Notes: generated from the sequence alone by a model not told the origin. Shown: positions 1-8,116, numbered from the stretch's first letter. The stretch is 64,000 nucleotides of DNA from Streptomyces sp. KMM 9044 (GCF_024701375.2 NZ_CP113910.1:5270001-5334000); one strand, 5' to 3'. Translations and numbers: made by a program.

Positions 1-1
1 C

Positions 2-52
2 CCGGTCTACGGCGGCAACCTGAACGCCTACGAGTACGCGCATGCCGACCCC
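2..52 (+). pseudogene. RHS/YD-repeat toxin core, 3' fragment
   Basis: The first 17 codons read as the conserved end of an RHS core, including GGNLNAYEYAHADP, just before the point where RHS proteins switch to a variable C-terminal toxin. The rest of the gene lies upstream of the window. The frame stops because an ISAs1-type element enters at base 53. The frame resumes at base 1517 with LNRFDLHG, so joining the two pieces restores the canonical core-tip hinge. RHS proteins are large secreted or surface filaments that deliver a C-terminal toxic domain to competitors. The core identity is clear from sequence; the organisation upstream is inferred. Confidence 0.8.
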
Positions 53-1508
53 CCAGGGCCCCGGCGTTTGCCCGGGTCGTCCGGTTTGATCATGTGATGC
101 CGTAGAGGCTGAGGACGAGGGTGCGTTCGGTGTGGGCTCGGCGTCCGGCGGCGGTGTTGACGTACCCGGCAAGCTTGAGCGCACCGCGGATCAGGTCGCG
201 GACGGCGGCGAGGACCGAGGGCGTGTTGTGGGTCCTGACCTGGGACTTGTCCTCGTTGAAGGTCACATCGCGGCACCAGTGGACGGTGTTCTCCACGGTC
301 CAGTGCCCGCGAGCCCAGGACGCGATCTCGGCGGCACTCGCCTCCTCGGCGGGCAGGTCGGTGATGGCGTAGACGGTCTCGCTGGACCACTTCTTCGCCC
401 CTGTAGAGACGGCGTCTGCGCTGGATGCGCAGGACCTGGGCCGCGTGGGGGAAGAGCAGGCCGTTGACGGTGACGGCCTGGACGAGACGCTGTTCGTGGC
501 GGCCGTGGCCGCGGGCGTCGTCGCGGTGGATGACGGGGATCTCCTTCCAGGGCAGGGAGTGGAGTTGACGGGCTTGGCCGCGCTGGTTGTTCTTGATGGT
601 CAGCAGGTAGTGCGCGCCGCGTTCGTGCAGGTAGGTGGCGTGGTCGCGTGGGGCGTGGAGGGCATCGGCGGTCACGACCGCCCCCTGGGGGTCCGCGTCG
701 TCGATCTGGTCGAGGAGGGGTTGGAACTCGGGGATTTCGTTGGTCTTCGCGCCGATCTCGTGGGAGGCGAGGGTGATGCCGTCGCCGTGCCGGACGGCGG
801 AGGGCACGAAGACCCGGCTGCCGTCCGGGCGCCTCGCGCCGCGCAGGCACTTGCCGTCCACTGCGATCGCCCGGCGCCGGGAGCGCACCGGTTCGGCGCG
901 GGCGGCCGCCCGGTGGGCGCGGCGCTGTTCGCGTTCGATGCCGCGGTCGGGCATGAGCGGCTCGGGAGAGTGGGACAGCAGGGGCCGCAGGTGGTCGTAG
1001 CCGGCCGCGCTGACCTCACCGGGATCGAGCCGCCCCAGAACGGTGCGCAAGGTTTTCTCGCTCGGGATCCGGTAGCGGCCGCGCAACGGATGGTAGGGCA
1101 GACCGAAAGCGGCCAGTTCCTCCGGCGTCGCACGTCGGCACCACTCCGCCGCCGCGGTGATGGAGTCATGGCCCGCCGGGGTCATCGCACAGACCACCAG
1201 GGCCAGCAGCGAGGAGACCCGGTAGCGCACCCCGCACGCCCCGCGAGGATCGGTGACCGACTCGAACTCGGCAACCGGGCCGCGGACTTGGCCTCGCGCA
1301 GCATCCGAGCCGAGGGCCTCCAGGCGGGGCGCCGGAGAGACGGGAACGACGGCAGGGGATGATGGAGGAACGAACACGGCACCTTCGTGGATCTTGCAGC
1401 GTAGAGAACTCCATGATCCACAGGTGCCGTGTTCATCTGCTTCCGGGGCCCGCCAGCATGATCAACCGGCCCAGGCCGGGGCGATCCGGGCAAACGCCGG
1501 GGCCCTGG
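53..1508 (-). mobile_element. ISAs1-family insertion sequence, complete ends
   Basis: This 1456-bp element has 23-bp terminal inverted repeats at 53-75 and 1486-1508 that are identical to each other when reverse-complemented. It is flanked by a perfect 8-bp direct repeat, CCGACCCC, at 45-52 and 1509-1516, as expected for ISAs1 transposition. It carries one transposase gene on the minus strand, which is frameshifted. The target was the core-tip hinge of an RHS gene. Confidence 0.9.
90..1377 (-). pseudogene. ISAs1-family transposase, frameshifted
   Basis: The translation is an ISAs1-type DDE transposase. It shows the first Asp in AIAVDGKCLRGA, the second in VVTADALHA and the catalytic Glu in WTVENTVHW. 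Reading from a GTG at 1377, the frame is correct to about base 400, then shifts. The true C-terminal 70 or so residues, from VENTVHW to LSLYGIT, are in another minus frame ending at base 90. A single-base indel near 395-405, within LYRG..KKW, explains this. The element keeps perfect ends, so it may be a recent insertion that decayed, or the indel may be a sequencing error; programmed frameshifting is not known for this family. Confidence 0.85.
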
Positions 1509-1516
1509 CCGACCCC

Positions 1517-1744
1517 CTCAACCGCTTCGACCTCCACGGCAAGCGCAGCTGGTTCAAGAAGCAATGGAGCCGCTTCAACAACAAGAGGCACCGCGTCGGA
1601 CGCAACCCCAACTGGCGTTCGATTTACTGGTCTGGCAAGTTCGCCGTCAGCACGGCAGCGCTGTTCTCACCGTTCGGCCGTGTGAAGACCGTCAGAAACG
1701 TGTGGAGGTCAGCGAAGAGTCCCCGTAAGACAGTCAAGCGATGA
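1517..1744 (+). CDS. RHS C-terminal tail (tip) severed by the IS
   Basis: The frame starts with LNRFDLHG, the usual first residues after the RHS core, and continues as a short, very basic tip (75 residues, many Lys/Arg/Trp) ending in KTVKR and TGA at 1742-1744. It is in frame with bases 2-52 once the ISAs1 element and one copy of the 8-bp repeat are removed. I recognise no toxin family. The tip is shorter than most RHS toxins. The frame stays open beyond the TGA, across the next IS, to base 2939, so the tip may have been longer before a nonsense mutation. Confidence 0.65.
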   Translation, partial: LNRFDLHGKRSWFKKQWSRFNNKRHRVGRNPNWRSIYWSGKFAVSTAALFSPFGRVKTVRNVWRSAKSPRKTVKR

Positions 1745-1768
1745 GGCAAGTCCGCAGGCAGGTTCATT

Positions 1769-2777
1769 GAGCCCTTCCCAGTAATGGATCATGACGTTGC
1801 GTGATCGTTCAGATGGTGCGGTCGTATTCGAGTTGGAGCAGGACGAGGGCTGCGGCGGCGATCTTCGTGATACGGCTGGGGTCGAGGCTGACCCTGCGCA
1901 GGGCCTTGAAGGTCGTCTTGAGCAGGGAGTTGGCGCGCTCGCAGACGCCGTGGATGCCGCGGATGACCTTGTTGTACGTCTGTTGCTCCTCGGTCAGCTC
2001 GCCTCCGGCGGGCTTCTTGAGGGGATGGCGGAAGCCGTCGCCGGCGTTCTCGTAGCCGAGGTCGACCAGGGTCGGCATGTCCAGTTCGGCCGCGATGCGG
2101 TTGAGTGCCTCGACCAGCCCGTGGTGGCGGGCGCAGGTGGTGTCGTGTTCCCGGCCCGGCCGTACGGGCGAGACCCAGATCGGCCGGCCGTCCGGGGTGG
2201 CGATGACCTGCACGTTCCCGCCATGGTGCTTGTGTTTTCCGGACCACCAGAGGTCTGCGCCGTTGGGGCCCGGGGCGGCGACGCGGTCCGTGCGGATGAC
2301 CGTACCGTCGAGGTTCAGATGCGTCAGCCCGGCTGCCTTCGCACGCTCCAGCGCGGTGGACAGGTCCGGTGCGCCGGCGGCCAGGACGGCCAGTCCTTCG
2401 TGGAGGTAGCGGTAGGAGGTGGAGACCGACAGGCCGTTGTCGCGGGCGAGTTGGGCCAGTCGGGTGCCGTCGAGGAACCAGCGCAGCACGAGCACGGCCT
2501 GCTTGAAGCAGCCCAGCGCGCGTCGCCCCTTGCGGGTCCTGGCCACGATTCGGTGGTCGCGCAGGAGACCGGCCAGGTGCTCGGCGGTGGACCGCCTCAC
2601 ATCGAGCACGGCGGTGTATGTGACACTGGTCGGCATGTGAGGCCCCTCGGTCGGATCTTTCTGTCGCAAGATGTTCCTACCAGGGGCCTTACGCCTGCCC
2701 GGACTTGGGGGATACCGCGGACGGCGCGACGCGCCTCCCGCTCACGGACGGTGGCCGACGGTTACTGGGAACAGCTC
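1769..2777 (-). mobile_element. IS5-like element, type 1, copy 1 (1009 bp)
   Basis: The ends are imperfect inverted repeats that start GAGC and share TTCCCAGTAA. The element is flanked by a 3-bp repeat ATT at 1766-1768 and 2778-2780. A copy of identical length lies at 13947-14955 with its own 3-bp repeat ACT, which fixes the boundaries independently. It contains one transposase gene on the minus strand. Confidence 0.88.
1809..2636 (-). CDS. IS5-family-like DDE transposase (type 1, copy 1)
   Basis: This is a 275-residue transposase of the IS5/HARBI1-like kind: an N-terminal helix-turn-helix region (LAQLARDNGLSVSTSYRYL) followed by a DDE domain with Asp in NLDGTVIRTDR, Asp in LVDLGYENAGDGF and Glu in CERANSLLK. 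I chose ATG at 2636 because a GAGGGG ribosome site sits six bases upstream; an upstream TTG at 2669 would cover it. The second copy uses GTG at the equivalent codon. The two copies differ at a few residues only (for example A/T in VIATPDG and L/F in FRHPLKKP). The gene appears intact. Confidence 0.9.
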   Translation of the reverse strand: MPTSVTYTAVLDVRRSTAEHLAGLLRDHRIVARTRKGRRALGCFKQAVLVLRWFLDGTRLAQLARDNGLSVSTSYRYLHEGLAVLAAGAPDLSTALERAKAAGLTHLNLDGTVIRTDRVAAPGPNGADLWWSGKHKHHGGNVQVIATPDGRPIWVSPVRPGREHDTTCARHHGLVEALNRIAAELDMPTLVDLGYENAGDGFRHPLKKPAGGELTEEQQTYNKVIRGIHGVCERANSLLKTTFKALRRVSLDPSRITKIAAAALVLLQLEYDRTI

Positions 2778-2780
2778 ATT

Positions 2781-2939
2781 CACTGCGCCGGTGTCGGATG
2801 GGGAGCTCAAACTGCAGTCGGCGATTTCAGGAACTGGAACAAGAACCGCCGCTTCCATAACGCCTGGAACGACTCGCTGACCTACTCGGGTCGGCGCTCG
2901 GTCTGCCGCAAGTACACGGGCAGAAACAGCTGTAGGTAG
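2781..2939 (+). pseudogene. In-frame basic tail, possible continuation of the RHS tip
   Basis: Removing the IS at 1769-2777 and one ATT repeat gives an open frame from base 1745 to 2939 in the same phase as the RHS tip that ends in TGA at 1742-1744. It encodes a basic, aromatic segment ending in RKYTGRNSCR. A strong hairpin follows at 2949. Either the TGA is a nonsense mutation inside a longer toxin of about 135 residues, or the open frame is accidental. No family is recognised. Confidence 0.4.
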
Positions 2940-2948
2940 CCCACGCTC

Positions 2949-2997
2949 TGCTGGCAGGGGACCTGCTTCGTAAGCGCACGCAGGCCCCCTGCCAGCA
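2949..2997 (+). terminator. Strong hairpin after the RHS tip
   Basis: TGCTGGCAGGGG at 2949 pairs with CCCCTGCCAGCA ending at 2997, extended by CCTGC/GCAGG around a short loop. It sits ten bases after the stop at 2937-2939 and ahead of the small gene at 3036, as expected for an intrinsic terminator of the RHS unit. There is no T-run, as is common in streptomycetes. Confidence 0.7.
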
Positions 2998-3035
2998 ACT
3001 ACTCCGGCACATGTGCAATAGAGCAAGGAAGGCAT

Positions 3036-3242
3036 ATGAAGTACAAACTGACGTCCCTCCTCATCTTCGTCCCGTTCATGATTACCAGCGGGATAGACCG
3101 ATTTCAGCAGACGGGATGGCGGCCGGTCTGGGGAGTGCTTGAGATCATCCTGGCGCTGGCCATCTCAGTGGGCGCTGCCAGAGAAATCCGGGATGGCCGG
3201 AGAAGGCGGCGGGCAGAAGGACAGTCGCGGCAAGACCAGTGA
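3036..3242 (+). CDS. Small membrane protein, candidate immunity protein
   Basis: This 68-residue protein has two hydrophobic stretches (LLIFVPFMIT near residues 7-17 and VLEIILALAISVGAA near 34-48) and a basic, polar C-terminus (DGRRRRR). AGGAAGG lies seven bases before the ATG. It is the first gene after the RHS tip and its terminator. Immunity genes sit directly behind RHS toxins, and two-TM immunity proteins are common for toxins that act at the membrane. I recognise no family, so the immunity role is inferred from position only. Confidence 0.6.
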   Translation: MKYKLTSLLIFVPFMITSGIDRFQQTGWRPVWGVLEIILALAISVGAAREIRDGRRRRRAEGQSRQDQ

Positions 3243-3293
3243 ACACGCCGAGCTGCCCTCGGCGAACGGCTACTTCGCCATTGAGGTCGTTTC

Positions 3294-3545
3294 GTGCGCC
3301 CAGCAGAACAGGAGGTGACACCGTGACGTAGCGGTGTTCTTGCTGTTCGGAAGCTCGTCGTCGCCTGCCGGTGGAAGTCCGGTCCGGGTAGCTGCCAGGA
3401 GGCCCGGTAGCAGGCTGGCGGCGTCGGAGGGAAACGTCCGGCGTCGAAGCCCAGCGTCAAAGGCCCTGCAAGGGGGAGCGACGATACGGTCCGTAGCATT
3501 ACGCGAAGCCTGCGGCGTCGTTACTCAGCCACTCTTCCGGGGGGA
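3294..3545 (+). ncRNA. Group II intron 5' portion, fragment without ORF
   Basis: The stretch begins GTGCGCCCAG, the canonical 5' end of bacterial group II introns. It contains GTGGAAGTCC and GGAGGGAAACGTCC stem-loop signatures and a CCCTGCAAGGG segment resembling the region before the intron-encoded protein in characterised introns. No reverse transcriptase gene or 3' domain V follows. The sequence runs instead into a Hint-domain remnant at about 3555. I infer a deleted, inactive intron copy; a covariance search would settle it. Confidence 0.5.
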
Positions 3546-3554
3546 ACTTCAAGC

Positions 3555-3818
3555 GGTACGACGCCTGTTGTCACGGCAACCCGTCGCACTCAGGCGGTCC
3601 GCACTGTTTTCAACCTGACTGTCGCTGGCAGCCATACCTTCTTCGTGGTCGCTGACGGGCAGCCGGCTCTCGTGCACAACTGCAGCCCACGAAACAGCAG
3701 CAAATGGTTCAGCAACAAGAGGAAGGCATACCAGCAGCGCCGAAAGGACCACGCGCGGCTGAGCCGGAGGGGCTACAGCTGCGAGCTCCGTGGCCCGTGC
3801 AGCAATGGTGGCCACTGA
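3555..3818 (+). pseudogene. Hint-domain C-terminus with orphan toxin tail
   Basis: The frame reads VFNLTVAGSHTFFVV then ADGQPALVHNC, the end of the pre-toxin Hint (intein-like) domain found in actinobacterial RHS toxins, where cleavage at Asn-Cys would free the tail. The tail that follows (about 43 residues, SSKWFSNKRKAYQQRRKDH onward) is basic. The N-terminal part of Hint and the RHS core are missing. The stop TGA at 3816-3818 is made by the junction with the IS that starts at 3817, so the tail is probably truncated. This is a displaced toxin module, not a working gene. Confidence 0.7.
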
Positions 3819-4836
3819 ACCCTTCTCGGTAACGTCTCGTGACGGTTTGTGATCTTCGTTCAGGTGGTGCGGCCGTGTTCCATCTGGAGCAGGACGAGGG
3901 CGGCTCGGGCGATCCGGGTGATGCTGCCAGGGTCGAGGCTGACCCGGCGCAGAGCCTTGAACGTGACTTTGAGCAGGGCATTCGCGCGCTCGGCGACGCC
4001 GTGGATGCCACGGATCACCTTGTTGAACGTCTGCTGTTCGAGGTCGAGTTCGCCGCCCTGCGGCTTCTTGGCCGGGTGGCGGAAGCCGTCGCCGGCGTTC
4101 TCGTAGCCGAGATCGGTCAGAGTCGGGATGTCCAGAGTGGCGGCGAGCCGGTTCAGCGCGCCGATCAGGCCGTGGGTGCGCGCGCAGGTGGTGTCGTGCT
4201 CGCGGCCGGGGCGGACCGGGGACACCCAGAGCGGCCAGCCGTCCGGGGCGGAGATGACCTGCACATTCCCGCCATGATGCTTGTGCTTCCCGGACCACCA
4301 GAGATCTGCCCCGTTGGGACCGGGGGCGGCGACGCGGTCGGTGCGGATGACAGTGCCGTCCAGGTTGAGGTGGGTGTACCCGGCGGCCGCCGCCCGCTCC
4401 AGTGCGGTGGCCAGGTCCGGGGCGTGGTCGGCGAGCACGGTCAGCCCCTCGTGGAGATAGCGGTAGGCGGTCGGCACCGAGATCCGGCTGTCCCGGGCGA
4501 GTTGGGCCAGCCGGGTTCCGTCGACGAACCACCGCAGGACGAGGATCCCCTGCTTGAAGACGCCCAGGGCGCGGGTGTTCTTGCGGGTGCCGAGCCGGTC
4601 GCGGTGCTCGCGCAGGAGCCGGGCCAGGGTCTCGGCGGTCTCCCTGCCGACATCGAGCACGGCGGTGTAGGTGATACTGGTCAACGTGTGAAGCCTCTGG
4701 CCGTACGGAACTTGATTTTCGCAGACCTGTTCCTACCAGGGGCTTCACCCATATCTGACAGCGGGGCACTCGACGCGGTCCGGCTCACCCCGCACGCGGT
4801 CACGCACCGCAACCGTCACGTTGCCGAGAAGACCTC
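3817..4836 (-). mobile_element. IS5-like element, type 2, copy A (1020 bp)
   Basis: The boundaries are set by comparison with the near-identical inverted copy at 9247-10266. The ends are imperfect inverted repeats sharing CTTCTCGG and AACGT. The flanking triplets are ACT on the left and AGT on the right, so unlike the other copy there is no matching target repeat. This suggests flank exchange by recombination with another copy or a deletion. Confidence 0.85.
3860..4684 (-). CDS. IS5-family-like DDE transposase (type 2, copy A)
   Basis: This 274-residue transposase is a close relative of the type 1 protein at 1809 (shared DLWWSGKHKHHGGNVQVI and NLDGTVIRTDR) but clearly a different element. 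The helix-turn-helix is near residues 55-80 and the DDE residues are in NLDGTVIR, LTDLGYENAGDGF and AERANALLK. The start is TTG at 4684 with AGAGG about eight bases upstream. Compared with copy B it differs at two visible residues (G for S in RALGVFKQ, G for R in HHGGNVQV). It appears intact. Confidence 0.9.
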   Translation of the reverse strand: MTSITYTAVLDVGRETAETLARLLREHRDRLGTRKNTRALGVFKQGILVLRWFVDGTRLAQLARDSRISVPTAYRYLHEGLTVLADHAPDLATALERAAAAGYTHLNLDGTVIRTDRVAAPGPNGADLWWSGKHKHHGGNVQVISAPDGWPLWVSPVRPGREHDTTCARTHGLIGALNRLAATLDIPTLTDLGYENAGDGFRHPAKKPQGGELDLEQQTFNKVIRGIHGVAERANALLKVTFKALRRVSLDPGSITRIARAALVLLQMEHGRTT

Positions 4837-4838
4837 AG

Positions 4839-5110
4839 TCAGGCGGATACGGGTTCGAGGGTGACCTGGCGGCCGAGAGCTTGGAGCTGGCGGACGAGGC
4901 CGCGGGTCTTGGGCGCTGGGCTGAGGTGGCGTTGGTGCCACTCGGCGCCGAGTTCCGGGCGGAAGGGGTCCAGGTTGTTGATCAGGTGCCAGGTGATGAC
5001 GAGTAGCGAGCGGGCGACGGCGACCGGGGCTTTGGCGTGGCCGCGGCGTTTGACGATGCGCCGATAGCGGGCGCCAAGGAAAGTGTCGGTGCGGGCGCCG
5101 GAGGCGTCGG
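4839..5110 (-). pseudogene. IS110-type transposase, C-terminal fragment
   Basis: The final 88 or so residues match the end of IS110-type transposases: ARTDTFLGARYRRIVKRRG, then LVITWHLINN and a VRQLQALGRQVTLEP finish. Full-length proteins are about 400 residues, so most of the gene is gone. The open frame extends upstream to about 5342 with no recognisable domain. The stop at 4839-4841 lies directly beside the end of the type 2 IS. Confidence 0.7.
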
Positions 5111-5525
5111 CAACTTTTTCGACGCAGTCGATGAGGCGGTTCGCGTCGCCGAGCCGCCCGGACCGGCTAGCTGCGACGGCCAGCTTGATGAAGGTGTGCA
5201 CCCCGCCCCCTCCGCGCCACGTTCGTCGCCCACGTAACCATGGCGTGGGTGCACTCTCGACATCCGCGACAGGCAGCTGGCGCAGGGTGGACAACCGCAT
5301 CAGCGGCAAAGTCCAGCACGGTCCCGTCGTCCAGTCAGGCACCGTTACCGGGCTGACCTTCCACGTGGATCACGTTGATCGACGGTACGGCCAGTGCAGG
5401 GAGGGCACCGCGCGCTCCTGTGCTCAGTCAACCCGTTCCTGCCCCGGCGCGAACGATAAGGAAGCCACGCCTTCCAGTGCACAGCGTTCCATTCCGGCTT
5501 GACCTGAGCAGGGCTCGGACCGCGC
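5111..5525. other. Unassigned stretch
   Basis: No gene is convincing here on either strand. The open frames are short and continue from the IS110 remnant or are shadows. It probably consists of leftovers from insertion and deletion between the IS110 fragment and the Doc operon. Confidence 0.5.
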
Positions 5526-5559
5526 GTGAGGGCAGGGCACGCGCGTGCCCTGCCCTCAC
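5526..5559 (-). terminator. Perfect 34-bp palindrome after doc
   Basis: GTGAGGGCAGGGCACGC at 5526-5542 is followed immediately by its exact reverse complement to 5559, a 17-bp perfect stem with essentially no spacer. It lies twelve bases beyond the doc stop, so it most likely ends the toxin-antitoxin transcript. Such palindromes can also be sites for transposon insertion or protein binding. Confidence 0.65.
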
Positions 5560-5570
5560 GTCGTCGAACG

Positions 5571-5963
5571 TCAGGAAACGGGGAACCAGGCCGCCAAGCG
5601 CTTCGCGATGACCGGTACATCGATGTTGTCCTGCGCAACGTCCTCGACGAATGGGCCGGCAATGGAGACAGGCCGTGGGGCGGTGCTGGCACTGACGCCG
5701 TTGAACCGCAGGAAGACGCGCATGGCAAGCCAAGCAGTGCGCTTGTTGCCGTCGATCAGCGCGTGATTGCGGGCGACGGAGTGCAGCAGTGCTGCAGCCT
5801 TCTCGTGCAGCGTGGGATACAGCTCGGTTCCGAACACGTTCGTCCGGGGTCGTTCGATCGCTGACACCAAAAGGCCCATGTCACGCACGCTGTGCTCCGT
5901 ACCATTGACCGTACGGGCGATGGCCAGGATTTCGTCGAGCTGGATGTAGCGCACGTCGGTCAC
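5571..5963 (-). CDS. doc: Doc-type toxin (Fic/DOC family)
   Basis: This 130-residue protein has the Doc signature HALIDGNKRTAW near residues 66-77, matching the Fic-fold HxFx(D/N)GNKR loop. Doc-type proteins phosphorylate elongation factor EF-Tu and block translation. The length is normal for Doc (about 125-130). The GTG start at 5963 overlaps the antitoxin stop by four bases (GTGA), indicating translational coupling. A strong palindrome downstream probably terminates the pair. It appears intact and lies among IS remnants, as expected of a horizontally spread module. Confidence 0.85.
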   Translation of the reverse strand: MTDVRYIQLDEILAIARTVNGTEHSVRDMGLLVSAIERPRTNVFGTELYPTLHEKAAALLHSVARNHALIDGNKRTAWLAMRVFLRFNGVSASTAPRPVSIAGPFVEDVAQDNIDVPVIAKRLAAWFPVS

Positions 5964-6154
5964 TTCAGGTAGTCCAGGATCTCCGCATCACTGTCCATGA
6001 GCTCGACCAGAACGTCATCGACCTTCAGCTCGGCCCGGTCCTGGGCGTCACGGATGGCCTCGATGGCGAGTTCCTGCTTGCTGCGGCCCTCTCGGCGAGC
6101 CCGCTCGGTGAGCTTCGCGTCAAGGTCGTCGGGGAGTCGGAGTGTCATCGCCAT
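5960..6154 (-). CDS. Ribbon-helix-helix antitoxin of the Doc pair
   Basis: This is a 64-residue protein beginning MAMTLRLPDDLDAKL, a ribbon-helix-helix DNA-binding N-terminus, followed by an acidic C-terminal tail (VDDVLVELMDSDAEILDYL) that should wrap the toxin. I prefer the ATG at 6154 over a longer frame starting at 6205, because an inverted repeat that looks like the operator lies at 6162-6180 and would fall inside the longer reading. The antitoxin is of a CopG/RHH rather than classical Phd type. Confidence 0.8.
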   Translation of the reverse strand: MAMTLRLPDDLDAKLTERARREGRSKQELAIEAIRDAQDRAELKVDDVLVELMDSDAEILDYLK

Positions 6155-6161
6155 ACACCCA

Positions 6162-6180
6162 TGATACCAGTCCGGTATCA
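6162..6180 (-). promoter_or_regulatory. Operator-like inverted repeat for the Doc operon
   Basis: TGATACC, five bases (AGTCC), then GGTATCA form a perfect inverted repeat seven bases upstream of the antitoxin ATG. Ribbon-helix-helix antitoxins repress their own promoter by binding such half-sites, so autoregulation is likely. Confidence 0.65.
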
Positions 6181-6263
6181 ACGGTGCTCTTGGTGGGGAT
6201 CCCATCCGAAGCGGCGTGACGCAGGGCCTTAGTGGTCTGCGTCGTAAGTTCTTCGGGGGTTGA

Positions 6264-6600
6264 TCATGCGGCTGGGGCGGCGGAGGATTCTGCCTGGTGA
6301 TCGGCGGTGTGCCGGTCGAGCCTGGCCAGTAGATCGTCCAGGTCGGAGGTGGTGAACTTCCACTGGAACGGCTGTGCCGTGGTGTTGTAGCGGTCTTCGA
6401 ATGCTCGGAGCCTGTCCTCGACCTCGTTGAGGTCGGTGAAATCGTTGGGTGTCACGACCTTGCGCTGCACGACGGAGAAGTAGATCTCCACCTGGTTCAG
6501 CCAGGAGGCGTGGACCGGGGTGTGGACGAGGACCGCGTTCGGGTAGGCGACTCTCAGCCGGTCGTTGAGGTGCCCCGGAGTTTCCGGACAGGGACCCAAT
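6264..6600 (-). pseudogene. IS630-family transposase, C-terminal fragment
   Basis: The frame carries the end of an IS630 DDE domain: HTPVHASWLNQVEIYFSVVQ followed by the third catalytic region (Glu in QVEIYFS) and WKFTTSDLDDLL. The N-terminal two thirds is absent. The frame loses similarity near 6580-6600, next to the left end of the ISL3 element at 6610. Confidence 0.8.
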
Positions 6601-6609
6601 AGGGTTGTT

Positions 6610-8116
6610 GGGTCTTCGAATTTAGTCGGGGAGGGCCGCCCGTGACCTGTACCGCCGGTTGCCGAGAGTGACCGTCGTGGGTGCGTGAGGGGTGAACGCA
6701 GACCGCCCGCGCTGCTTGTGGATCATGACTGGTGTCTAGACAGCCGATCTTCAAACAGACACGGGCGGCATGGGCCACGATACCGGCGCGACGGCGCTGT
6801 TCGATCTGGAGGGGGTCGCGGTGGCCGAGGTCGTCCGCGACGAGGACGGGATACGTACGGTGCGTCTGGTGACCACGGCCCCGGCGGCGCGGGCCTGCCC
6901 GGCGTGCGGGACCTTCGCCACCCGGGTCAAGGAACGGGCCGTGACGCGGCCTCGTGACCTCGCCCATGGCGGTGGCGCGGTACGGATCCGCTGGCACAAA
7001 CGGCGCTGGCAGTGTCGTGAAGATGCCTGTGAGCGGGGCTCGTTCACCGAACAGATTCCCCAGATACCCGCACGGATGCGGCTCACCGAGCGGCTGCGGA
7101 CCGCGTGCGGGCAGGCCGTGGCCGACGGCGGACGCACCGTGGTGCAGACCGGCCGCGACCTGGGGCCGTCCTGGCCGGTCGTCATGCGCGCCACCCGCAC
7201 CTACGCCGAGCGCCACCTGCCCGCCGCACTGCCGACGACCGAGGCGATCGGGATCGACGAGACGAGGCGGGGCAAGCCGGTATGGAAGCAGAACCCGGAC
7301 ACGGAGAAGTGGGAGCTGGTCGCGGATGCCTGGCACATCGGCTTCGTCGACGCGATCGGCGGACGCGGCCTGTTCGGCCAGGTCGAGGGCCGCAACGCGG
7401 ACTCGGTCGCCGACTGGCTCAGCGCCCAGCCCGCCGCCTGGCGCGAACACGTGCGCTACGTCGCCATCGACCTGTGCACCACCTTCCGCGCCGCAATCCA
7501 CCGCGCCCTGCCCCACGCCACCGTCGTCATCGACTGCTTCCACATCGTGCAACTCGCCCAGCGCCACCTCGCCGACCTGCGCCGACGCCTCACCTGGAAA
7601 CAGCACGGCCGCCGGGCCCGCAAGGGAGACAGCGTCTACACCGTCCGCAAACTCCTGCGCCGCAACAAGGAAGACCTCACCGGAGAACAACTCGCCCTGC
7701 TCAAGGTCGAGTTGGAGTACATGGGCACCTACGGCCGTCAGATCTACGCGGCCTGGCAGGCCAAGGAACTCCTGCGTGACCTCCTCGGCCTGGCCCTCCA
7801 CCGCACCCACGTCACCCCCGACCGCTCCGCGATCTCCGCAGCCCGCCACCGCTTCAACGCCCACGTCGCCGACCACGCCCACCTGCCCGAACTCGTCACC
7901 CTCGCCGAAACCGTCGATCAGTGGTGGAACGGCATCGAGGCATACGTCCTGACCGGGATCACGAACGCCGCCAGCGAGGGCAACAACCGCGTCATCAAGC
8001 TCGACGCGCGATGCGCCTTCGGCTATCGCAACCGCGCCAACCAACGCCTACGGTCACTCTGCGCGACCACGAGACGAGCCCGCCGCGAGGGGGTCCCCGA
8101 CTAACTTCGAAGACCC
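6610..8116 (+). mobile_element. ISL3-family insertion sequence (1507 bp)
   Basis: The outer ends are near-perfect inverted repeats: GGGTCTTCGAATTTAGTCGG at 6610 against the same sequence with one change read inward from 8116. One intact transposase gene lies between them. The flanks show no 8-bp duplication, and the left and right neighbours are unrelated (an IS630 remnant and an intron-like fragment), so a deletion or recombination has probably removed one original flank. Confidence 0.85.
6770..8104 (+). CDS. ISL3-family transposase
   Basis: This 444-residue transposase has an N-terminal zinc finger (CPACGTFATR with a second Cys pair around QCREDAC), a helix-turn-helix segment (VVQTGRDLGPSWPVV) and a DDE domain with Asp in IGIDETRRG, Asp in VVIDCFHIVQLA and Glu in TNAASEGNNRVIK, the hallmarks of ISL3. 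The length is normal. The ATG at 6770 is the only good start. It appears intact and may be active. Confidence 0.92.
   Translation: MGHDTGATALFDLEGVAVAEVVRDEDGIRTVRLVTTAPAARACPACGTFATRVKERAVTRPRDLAHGGGAVRIRWHKRRWQCREDACERGSFTEQIPQIPARMRLTERLRTACGQAVADGGRTVVQTGRDLGPSWPVVMRATRTYAERHLPAALPTTEAIGIDETRRGKPVWKQNPDTEKWELVADAWHIGFVDAIGGRGLFGQVEGRNADSVADWLSAQPAAWREHVRYVAIDLCTTFRAAIHRALPHATVVIDCFHIVQLAQRHLADLRRRLTWKQHGRRARKGDSVYTVRKLLRRNKEDLTGEQLALLKVELEYMGTYGRQIYAAWQAKELLRDLLGLALHRTHVTPDRSAISAARHRFNAHVADHAHLPELVTLAETVDQWWNGIEAYVLTGITNAASEGNNRVIKLDARCAFGYRNRANQRLRSLCATTRRARREGVPD

Noticed and set aside
3549..4769. Long minus-strand frame of 406 codons over IS copy A
   Set aside because: It is a shifted reading of the type 2 transposase (Arg/Pro-rich), overlapping the clear DDE protein at 3860-4684.
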